A stretch of DNA of 35,057 nucleotides from positions 1 to 35,057 of the forward strand of contig JAHZKP010000150.1 of NCBI GenBank assembly GCA_022600345.1, read 5' to 3'. How positions within the stretch are numbered: position 1 is the stretch's first letter; every line of letters starts with the position of its first letter. The translations under genes and the position numbers were made by a program. This document shows positions 22,958-30,029 of this stretch, piece after piece. This stretch comes from Alphaproteobacteria bacterium. GTDB taxonomy: Bacteria > Pseudomonadota > Alphaproteobacteria > Rhizobiales > Hyphomicrobiaceae. The notes under the pieces were generated by a model. The model saw only the letters and a list, made by a program, of their open reading frames with translations, searched no databases and was not told where the DNA came from.

Positions 22958-24364
22958 ATGGCCGGCAAATCATTTCTCCGCGATGTCGACCGGCAATTCG
23001 AAGCCGCAGCGCAACTGGTTCCCATGCAGGACGGGATGAGCGAGAAAATTCGCGTATGCAATGCCACCTACGTCGTCCGTTTCGGCGTCCGCCTGCGTGG
23101 TCACATGCACACCTTCCTGGGTTGGCGCGCTGTCCACTCCACTCATGTCAGCCCCGCCAAGGGCGGCATTCGCTATGCTCCTGATGCCGACCAGGAAGAA
23201 GTCGAGGCCCTGGCCGCCTTGATGACCTACAAGTCGGCATTGCTGGGCCTCCCGTTCGGCGGCTCGAAGGGTGCGCTTCAAATCAACCCGGCCGATTGGC
23301 AGCAAGACGAACTGGAAAAAATCACCCGGCGGTTCACTCAGGAACTGACCCGCCATAGTTTCCTGTCGCCCAGCCAGAACGTGCCCGCCCCCGACATGGG
23401 AACGAACGAGCGCACCATGGTCTGGATGACAGACGAATATCGGCGCTGGGCGCCAAACGACATCAATGCGTTTGCCTGCGTAACCGGCAAACCGCTGGCA
23501 GCGGGCGGCATCGAAGGACGCATCGAAGCGACTGGCCGCGGTGTCCAGTATGCCATCCGCGAATTGTTCCGCCACGAGGAAGATCTGGCCCCAACCGGGC
23601 TCAGTCCCGATCTGGCAGATAAGAGCGTCATCATCCAGGGACTTGGAAATGTCGGCTACCACGCAGCAAAGTTCCTGAGCGAGGACGACGGCTGCAGGAT
23701 CATCGGCGTGATCGAACGCGATGGCGCGGTCTACCGCGAGCAGGGCCTCCCCATCGAACAACTCAAGCAGCATCTGAACACCAACAACGGTGTTCGCGGA
23801 TTTCCCGATGCCGCGTTTGTGGCAGATGGTGCCAGCATTCTGACCCGCCGCTGCGATATCCTCATTCCAGCCGCGATGGAGGGCGCCATAACCGAGGCGA
23901 ACGCCGGCTCGATCAACGCCAAGATCGTCGCCGAAGCCGCCAATGGGCCGACAACATTCGAAGCCGACGCGATTTTGCGGTCCCGCGGCGTCCTGGTCCT
24001 TCCCGACCTCTACGTCAACGCCGGCGGCGTAATCGTCAGCTATTTCGAATGGGTCAAGAATCTCACCCACATTCCATTCGGTCTGATGGAGCGCCGCCAT
24101 CACGAGACCTCGCACCGCATGCTGGCCCACTCGCTTGAAGCCATGACAGGGACCAGTTTCCCCGACGGTCAGGCGCGCGCATTCCTGGATGGCGCCCGCG
24201 AGATCGATTTGGTGCGCTCGGGCCTGGACGACATGATGCGTGGTGCCTACGAGGAAATCTCACGTGCCCGCAAGACGGATGCAGGCAACCATGACATGCG
24301 CACGGCCGCCTACATGATCGCCATTCGCAGGGTATCAGAAGCCTATAGCGTGATCGGCTTGTGA
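22958..24364 (+). CDS. Glu/Leu/Phe/Val dehydrogenase (glutamate dehydrogenase-like)
   Basis: Oxidative deamination of an amino acid, most likely glutamate, with NAD(P). The 468 residues include the substrate-binding and catalytic core: Lys68 in SPAKGGIRYAP, Lys92 in MTYKSALLGLPF, catalytic Lys104 in FGGSKGAL, and Asp146 in PAPDMGTNERTM. The Rossmann domain starts at VIIQGLGNVGYHAAKFL, with AANGPTTFEAD and PDLYVNAGGVIVSYFEW later. It is longer than typical Glu dehydrogenases of the roughly 420-residue type, the extra length being in the C-terminal helices. The ATG has gagga 4-5 bases upstream. Substrate choice between Glu and branched-chain residues cannot be settled from motifs alone. Confidence 0.93.
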   Translation: MAGKSFLRDVDRQFEAAAQLVPMQDGMSEKIRVCNATYVVRFGVRLRGHMHTFLGWRAVHSTHVSPAKGGIRYAPDADQEEVEALAALMTYKSALLGLPFGGSKGALQINPADWQQDELEKITRRFTQELTRHSFLSPSQNVPAPDMGTNERTMVWMTDEYRRWAPNDINAFACVTGKPLAAGGIEGRIEATGRGVQYAIRELFRHEEDLAPTGLSPDLADKSVIIQGLGNVGYHAAKFLSEDDGCRIIGVIERDGAVYREQGLPIEQLKQHLNTNNGVRGFPDAAFVADGASILTRRCDILIPAAMEGAITEANAGSINAKIVAEAANGPTTFEADAILRSRGVLVLPDLYVNAGGVIVSYFEWVKNLTHIPFGLMERRHHETSHRMLAHSLEAMTGTSFPDGQARAFLDGAREIDLVRSGLDDMMRGAYEEISRARKTDAGNHDMRTAAYMIAIRRVSEAYSVIGL

Positions 24365-24561
24365 CCCAACGAAGTTGAGCTGCTGCACAGCGCCCAGGAA
24401 GTCGATCCCGGCGCGCGGGCTCAATGCTCCCCAAGCCCCGCTTGAGCACCTGCCTTCCCACCGTCACAGCCTTGAATTCCGTCGCTGAACACCTATCTCG
24501 AAAAAATGCCCCTGAAGCGAGCTCCCGGGGTCCGCCCCGGCGGCCAATGGAGGTGCTCAAA

Positions 24562-24912
24562 ATGGAAAAAAACACATCGATTTTGCTGCCAGACAAACTC
24601 AGCATGTTCCTTGGAGCGCTGTTGTTCGTCTCGCCCTGGCTAATGGGTTTCAGCGGTGAACCTTTGGCAAGTTGGAACGCCCACATCTTTGGTGCCGTCA
24701 TTTTCGCGATGGCCGTATCGGAAACATTTGCCTTCAAGGTGTGGGAGGAATGGATCAGTGGCGCAGCCGGCATCTGGCTGATTCTGGCCCCGTTCCTATT
24801 GGGCTTCAACACACATGTCGCCGCAGTCGCGGTCCACATCCTGGTCGGCTTGGCAACGATCCTGCTCGTAGCTTGGTCGACGACTGATCACGACACCGGC
24901 CATTTGGCATAG
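24562..24912 (+). CDS. SPW-repeat membrane protein
   Basis: 116 residues, four predicted membrane helices in two SPW-type halves. The first has LFVSPWLMGFSG (about residues 21-32), the second LILAPFLLGFNT. The family's function is not known. I chose the ATG at 24562 because ggagg lies 8 bases before it; an upstream ATG at 24547 overlaps that site. It follows the dehydrogenase gene by 197 bp on the same strand. It is the second protein of this fold in the window (see 15510-15878). Confidence 0.88.
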   Translation: MEKNTSILLPDKLSMFLGALLFVSPWLMGFSGEPLASWNAHIFGAVIFAMAVSETFAFKVWEEWISGAAGIWLILAPFLLGFNTHVAAVAVHILVGLATILLVAWSTTDHDTGHLA

Positions 24913-25125
24913 CGCCCGGAGCCCAGATCCCAACCAACGCGGCCCGTCGCTGCAATATCCTGAGGCGGCGGGTCGGCTGTGCCATTCCGTCCAAGGCGGA
25001 AATAGACCGGTGTCGGCCGGAAAGGGCTCTGGGCCGGCCCGATCGGTCGATCTGGCATAGCTGCATCTTCTATGATATTGCTGAAACCGTAGTTTTTCAC
25101 AGTCCAGCAACGGAACCCGCGCCCA

Positions 25126-26013
25126 GTGTCGACGAGGGAAGAAGAGCCCGCCGAGGCATGGTTGGAGGCAGCCGACGGACACCGTTGGCCGTTGCGGGGC
25201 AACAGTCCGATCGGACGTTCGCCCTCCAACCTGATAGTGCTCAAGGACCGCAAGGTTTCCAGGCGACACGCTGTCGTCCACCGCCAGGATATGCATGAAT
25301 TCTGGCTCGTCGATCTGGGCAGTGGCAATGGATCCTACATTAACGATTTAAGGGCCTCGCTACCCGCCCGTTTGAACGATGGCGACGTCATGAGGCTGGG
25401 CGATTATGCCCTGACCTTCCGGCAGTCCAAGTCCGCATTGCAGGAACAGGCAAAAACCGACATCCCCTCGGTGACGGTCATAGAAGTCAAGAAGATCGAT
25501 TGCTGGATGCTTCTCGCCGACATCGTCAATTCCACGAAACTCGCAGGCGAATGCGACCCTTCCGAATGGGCCTCGCTGGTCGGCAAATGGTCGGGCAACT
25601 GCCGCCAGATCGTCGAGCTTCACGGCGGCGCCATCAACAAGTACCTGGGCGATGGGTTTCTGGCGATATGGCCGGCCAGCGAACAGCGCACCGAGCACGT
25701 CTCGGGCGTGCTGAAAGCGCTTTTTGAATTGCAGGGAAGCAGTAAACTTCCCTTCCGGCTGGCCTTGCACAAGGGGCAGGTATCTTCTGGTGGAGGACCC
25801 ACACTGGGCGAGGACAGCTTGTCCGGCCTCGAATTGATTATGCTGTTCCGGATGGAAAAATTGGCGGGCTCGCTGGGCACACCGTTTTTATGCACCGAGG
25901 CTGTGCACCAGGAACTGGCCGCCCACCTACCGTTGAAATCGGTCGGGGCTCACGAAGTGCAAGGCTTCATCGATGATGAACCCCGCAACTTCTACAGCTT
26001 GGCAGACGACTAG
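25126..26013 (+). CDS. FHA domain fused to a class III nucleotidyl cyclase
   Basis: 295 residues. Residues 20-100 form an FHA domain, which binds phosphothreonine: PIGRSPSN (Gly30, Arg31), VSRRHAVVH (Ser45 to His48) and GSGNGSYIN. Residues 120-295 form a class III adenylate/guanylate cyclase domain: LLADIVNSTKLAGE, with the first metal Asp132, and NKYLGDGFLAIWP, with the second metal Asp176. The transition-state Asn/Arg region is less clear, so activity and the nucleotide made are uncertain. There is no membrane segment. The start is a GTG with a weak ggaa 10 bases upstream. It is convergent with the phosphatase gene and likely couples kinase signalling to a cyclic nucleotide. Confidence 0.9.
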   Translation: MSTREEEPAEAWLEAADGHRWPLRGNSPIGRSPSNLIVLKDRKVSRRHAVVHRQDMHEFWLVDLGSGNGSYINDLRASLPARLNDGDVMRLGDYALTFRQSKSALQEQAKTDIPSVTVIEVKKIDCWMLLADIVNSTKLAGECDPSEWASLVGKWSGNCRQIVELHGGAINKYLGDGFLAIWPASEQRTEHVSGVLKALFELQGSSKLPFRLALHKGQVSSGGGPTLGEDSLSGLELIMLFRMEKLAGSLGTPFLCTEAVHQELAAHLPLKSVGAHEVQGFIDDEPRNFYSLADD

Positions 26014-26074
26014 AGCGCGTCGGCTCCGGTTCAGCCGGGAATGCAATAGAGCCTGTCAGTGCATGGCAGCGAAA

Positions 26075-27061
26075 TCAGTCGCCCGGATACGTCAGCGAAT
26101 TGCCCAGATACGTGGCAACAACCACCAGCAACAGCACCAGCGAACCGGCGAGAAACCGGCCAAATGTCGAGCTGCGGGTCTGGGCGGGTGCCTGCGTTGG
26201 GCGGATCAAGGTCGGCTCGAGTTCCGAGCGCACCCCACTGTCGTTACTGCCATTGTCCGCCGCTGAGCCAGACCCTGCATCCTTGTTGATCTTGACGACG
26301 ACGACCGTTGTGTTGTCTTGGCGTGGCTTGTCGCGGGCATCGACCGTCTCGACAAGGTGTCGGGCAACGTCCTCTGCCGGAGCACCGATCATGTTGTGAA
26401 GTTCACGCGCGATCTCGTCGCCCTCGAGCGTTAACAGCCCATCGCTCGCTACAATCAACACATCACCGGCAAGCAGCGGCAGCCCGCTCAATTCCAGATC
26501 CTGCATCGGAATGCGTTCTCCGGTCAGCGCGGAATGCAGCGCCCGGCGCCGGCTATCGGTCAGCGCGGCCTCCTGGGAAATGATCCCCTCGGCGACCTGC
26601 TTATCCAAAATCGCCCCGTGCGAATGGTCGGCATTGAGACGGCGCAGGCTGCCATTGCGGTACAATAAAAGCGCCGAATCCCCGACGCTGACCCAACGCA
26701 GGCCCGAGTGGTCGAAATACGCACCAACCAGCGTGCAGCCCATGCCCTCATATTCGGAATTATTGCCGATGGCCTGGCCCAGCGCGCCATTGCACTCATC
26801 CAGCGCGCGCGCCATCTTCGGACCGATCTCAGCCCCACCCGATGTAAATACCTCGATGTATTGTGTGCACGCCAGCTTGCTGGCGAAGTCGCCGGAAACA
26901 TGGCCGCCCATGCCATCAGCTAAAACCACCAGCAGCGGTGGCGCTTCGCCGGAAACCTGGGCATCAGGGGCTTGCCAGACCGCGCAGTAATCCTCCTGCC
27001 GCGCCCGGCGACCCTGGCTGGCATAAAAAGAATGACTGAATTCGATCCGGTCCGCGCTCAT
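26075..27061 (-). CDS. Membrane-anchored PP2C-type protein phosphatase
   Basis: Metal-dependent Ser/Thr phosphatase, 328 residues. The PP2C motifs are present: RRARQEDY (Asp24), VVLADGMGGHVSGDFAS (Asp49 and the Gly pair), WVSVGDSALLLYR, ASDGLLTLEGDE and PRQDNTTVVVVK. After the catalytic domain (about 1-260) comes a low-complexity linker and one membrane segment (about 303-321, FLAGSLVLLLVVVATYLG), so the enzyme is tail-anchored with its domain in the cytoplasm. The ATG has ggagag about 12 bases upstream. It follows the FHA gene after 9 bases and is likely co-transcribed. It is the expected antagonist of the kinase encoded at 30030-32948. Confidence 0.95.
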   Translation of the reverse strand: MSADRIEFSHSFYASQGRRARQEDYCAVWQAPDAQVSGEAPPLLVVLADGMGGHVSGDFASKLACTQYIEVFTSGGAEIGPKMARALDECNGALGQAIGNNSEYEGMGCTLVGAYFDHSGLRWVSVGDSALLLYRNGSLRRLNADHSHGAILDKQVAEGIISQEAALTDSRRRALHSALTGERIPMQDLELSGLPLLAGDVLIVASDGLLTLEGDEIARELHNMIGAPAEDVARHLVETVDARDKPRQDNTTVVVVKINKDAGSGSAADNGSNDSGVRSELEPTLIRPTQAPAQTRSSTFGRFLAGSLVLLLVVVATYLGNSLTYPGD

Positions 27062-27070
27062 ACTTGTCTG

Positions 27071-27706
27071 CTAGCTCTCCGTGCCCGTCGAAGGGCCATC
27101 GTCACCCGAAAGCCAATCGAAATCAGGTCCGCACAACGCCACAAACAGCATCACAGTTTCACCGATCTGGATCTGATCGCGGTCGTTAAGTTCAACGGGT
27201 GCGATAACAGGAGACTTGTTGAGCCGGATGAGGTTGGACTTACCATTGTCCCGCAGAAAGAATTTACGCCCCAAATCATCATAGACGATGAACGCATGGG
27301 TATCGCGCGTGATCCGGGCATCACCGAAATTAAGGCGGATGCGCTGATCCTCGCCGCGGCCAACGGAGTTTTGGCCGTAAAAGATCGAGCAGTGCTGGCC
27401 CCGCCCGGGCCCTTCAAGGATCACCAGCCAGCCGACCGCCGGATCGAACTCGGGTTCACGCGCCTTACCCGCGCTTCCCGCCGCCGGCAGCATCACGGTC
27501 TTGTCGTCATCGCCGCCGTCGGCATCAGATCCGCCCACCGAGCCGATCACCGTTCCCAGCGGCGGTGAGGCTCCCGCATCGCGCAACGGCAAAATCCGCG
27601 TTGCCTCATCACCGATCTCGTCCTCATTTTCGTTGACGAACGTCGGCGCGTCGTGGAGGCCCTCTTCAGGATCGTCCCCGGTTCCACCGGTGCTATTGGT
27701 CGTCAT
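27071..27706 (-). CDS. Soluble FHA-domain protein with threonine motifs
   Basis: 211 residues, no membrane segment. The acidic, disordered N-terminal half carries two likely phosphothreonine motifs: EATRILPL (Thr36) and DDKTVMLP (Thr70). Residues about 95-190 are an FHA domain: NSVGRGEDQRIRL (Gly116-Arg117), ARITRDTHAF, where a Thr replaces the usual Ser before Arg, then RDNGKSNLIRLN and DRDQIQIGETVMLF. FHA proteins with such N-terminal TR/TV-I/M-L motifs are typical substrates of bacterial Ser/Thr kinases and can bind their own phosphorylated tail. It precedes the PP2C gene by 9 bases. Its role as adaptor between kinase and phosphatase is inference. Confidence 0.92.
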   Translation of the reverse strand: MTTNSTGGTGDDPEEGLHDAPTFVNENEDEIGDEATRILPLRDAGASPPLGTVIGSVGGSDADGGDDDKTVMLPAAGSAGKAREPEFDPAVGWLVILEGPGRGQHCSIFYGQNSVGRGEDQRIRLNFGDARITRDTHAFIVYDDLGRKFFLRDNGKSNLIRLNKSPVIAPVELNDRDQIQIGETVMLFVALCGPDFDWLSGDDGPSTGTES

Positions 27707-27841
27707 GGCAGTTCTCCTCTTGAGAAGAGCATTTCGTTCACCCTGCTGCGGGCAACCATCTTTGATCGTTCAGCTTTTGCCAGTACCCGTCAAGACAGCC
27801 TCTCCAGTCATGACAAACAGCGCCTCCCACCGCGCAGACCA

Positions 27842-29293
27842 TCAGGCCGGCGTATCGCTGAAGCGCAGCTTGACTTCACCCAGTTCGATAAGATCGCCGT
27901 TCGCCAATGTTTTCTGACCGCACCTGTTACCATTAACGAAGATGCCGTTCTTGGTGCCCAGATCGTGGATCGAAAAGACCCCGTCATTCGCCATCTGAAT
28001 GATGGCGTGCTGACGGTGGACGGAGTTATTGGTCAGCCGGATATCGCTGGCCGAATCCCGCCCGACCCGCAGGTTGCCGGTATAAAGCGGCACGGCAGGA
28101 GCATCCGATCCCTCAAGGGTCAGCCAAGCCAACGGCTTGGGGGTGGAGCCCGAAAAGCCAGGCCCCAGAATGCGGGTCTCTTCCAGGCTGTCGGCAGGAG
28201 CATGAATTGGTGCCCCCGCAGGTGTACCTGCATGCCCGGCTGGCGCTGTAACAGGAACAGGCTGCGCGCGCCGCCCTGAAAAACGCGACCGGATTACCAG
28301 TAGCCCGCCGATGCCAAGCCCTAAAACGGCCAACAGCATGATCAGGTTATCGGACACCTGTTTTTGCAACGTCAGGTGCCAGGGATCCTCGGTCAGACGT
28401 GTATACGAGATCGCATCTGTCGTGACATCTCCGGTGTCTTCAAGGTCTGCCGAGAGCGTCACTTCGCCATCTGCGGGAAGTCCGGTTGCATCAATCGTAA
28501 CGATAGAGCCGTTTTCCAGCCGCCCGGACAGTTCAGAGGCAAATTCCTTCAGTTCGTTGATCGAAAGGTCCGAGACATTGAAAGCCTCCCCGTGGGACTT
28601 TTCACCCAGTCCCTGCAGCAATTCCGAGGGGTTATCGGCCTTGTCGCCAAACGATACGAAGTACAACACGACGCCCTTGTCACGCGCCAGGTCGGTGAGG
28701 GATCCTTCCCGCACTCCGGATTCTGAAGGGTTGGTGCCGGTCAAAACCACCACTGCGCGCCGATCAGCCGTTTCCTCTCCAGCCTTTTCAATGGCATCTT
28801 CCAGCGACCTCAAAATAACCGAGCGCTTCTTGGACGGCTCGATCTTTTTCAGGGACCGGCCGATGTTGTCCAGTCTCAGTCGCGACGACCCGATGGCGGC
28901 CTCTTCCTTGAAGGAACGTCCAGCCGTCGCAAGTCCGATCATCTGCTTGCCGACCGGATAGGCCGCCCGGTCGAGGAACTCGGTCATGCGCCAAAGCTCT
29001 TTGGACGTCACCCCCGAAGTCTGAACGACGAAATAGAACACTGATGTTTGGTTGACCCAGCTATACGGGGATGTCTCGAACTTAACCGCATCGTCCTCGG
29101 TGTCCGTGACCTCGACCTTGATGTCGCTGAGCGCTTTTCCGTTCGTGGAACGAAGCTGGCAGATGATTTTTTCATCTTCGGCCTCTTCCTTTGGTGCACA
29201 GGCCGCATGGATTGATTCGGCCAACGCCGTCTGCGCACCGCCGGCGCACAGGCAGACCGCGAGAGCCAAAGCCAAAATTCTATTCAAGTTCAT
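27842..29293 (-). CDS. Exported VWA-like protein with cytoplasmic FHA domain
   Basis: 483 residues. A signal peptide (1-25) is followed by a periplasmic region with a VWA-like fold (about 80-260: VFYFVVQTSGV, RRAVVVLTGTNPSES, LYFVSFGD). The metal site is degenerate: the usual Asp of DxSxS is Gln, and TDG is TGT. One membrane segment (about 315-336, LIMLLAVLGLGIGGLLVI) leads to a cytoplasmic tail with EETRILGP (Thr373) and an FHA domain at 405-480 (RVGRDSASDIRL, SVHRQHAII, LGTKNGIFVNG). It thus spans the membrane, with a possible binding domain outside and a phosphothreonine reader inside. The ATG follows gggggtgatgg. It lies 135 bp upstream of the FHA gene, on the same strand. Confidence 0.92.
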   Translation of the reverse strand: MNLNRILALALAVCLCAGGAQTALAESIHAACAPKEEAEDEKIICQLRSTNGKALSDIKVEVTDTEDDAVKFETSPYSWVNQTSVFYFVVQTSGVTSKELWRMTEFLDRAAYPVGKQMIGLATAGRSFKEEAAIGSSRLRLDNIGRSLKKIEPSKKRSVILRSLEDAIEKAGEETADRRAVVVLTGTNPSESGVREGSLTDLARDKGVVLYFVSFGDKADNPSELLQGLGEKSHGEAFNVSDLSINELKEFASELSGRLENGSIVTIDATGLPADGEVTLSADLEDTGDVTTDAISYTRLTEDPWHLTLQKQVSDNLIMLLAVLGLGIGGLLVIRSRFSGRRAQPVPVTAPAGHAGTPAGAPIHAPADSLEETRILGPGFSGSTPKPLAWLTLEGSDAPAVPLYTGNLRVGRDSASDIRLTNNSVHRQHAIIQMANDGVFSIHDLGTKNGIFVNGNRCGQKTLANGDLIELGEVKLRFSDTPA

Positions 29294-30029
29294 CCATCAC
29301 CCCCATGAACAAGCCGCTCCTTGATCTATATAGCAAGCGATACCTTAACAGCGAGGCATTCTTATGTGATTTTCGGGGCTTAGTTGCACTTCAACCGCCT
29401 CCCAATCGCTCTCATAAGACCACATCGAAACATATTCCGCGCCGACCGGTGGCATCTGTTAACCGTGCGCTAACCCTACACTTTGGGCCAAACAGAAATG
29501 TTCCAACGGTTACAGAACTCCGTAAAGACTTACATTAACAAGATAACTAGTGTGATGAGTAAGGAATTCGCTCCAAGGCTGCGGTTGCTGGTGATGCGAA
29601 TTCCTGACGCTGAATCTCACTAAGCAGGATGCGTGCCGCGATTCATGTGAAAGTGTAAACCACGGAACCGGCACGCAATGTCAACCATGCTGATCGAGGC
29701 GAAGCCGATTTCAATGATGGGTCAACTCGATTATTGTAATATTAGAAGAAAAGGTGGCCTTTACTGATCAGCGCATAGCGGAGGTTAACAATACAAGTCA
29801 GGTGGCTTTGCCGGCCGCATTCGAAACAATCGGTGAACACGGGTGTTGAGGCATCCTTGTCGGTGTTTCGTTATTGAACGCAACGGTTTGCCACATCAAT
29901 ACCGGTTTCGAGCCTAAAATTTCGAACTCCGGTCAGGGAAGAAGACGCTGAGCGTCGCAGTGACGTTTCAGCCATCAAGATTATGGAGTTGAAGCATCCG
30001 TTGGAGCCGAAATTGGCCCCGCGTGATGC
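29294..30029. other. Long divergent intergenic region, VWA-FHA / kinase
   Basis: 736 bp, more AT-rich than the genes on either side, without a credible gene. It should hold the promoters of both signalling units. A nine-base inverted repeat, ggaattcgc (29563-29571) and gcgaattcc (29596-29604), separated by 24 bases, could be an operator or hairpin. The size and composition would allow a small RNA or several regulator sites, but I see nothing specific. Confidence 0.4.

Noticed and set aside
22970-24130. 386-codon minus-strand frame opposite the dehydrogenase
   Set aside because: Shadow of a certain gene, with no domain of its own.
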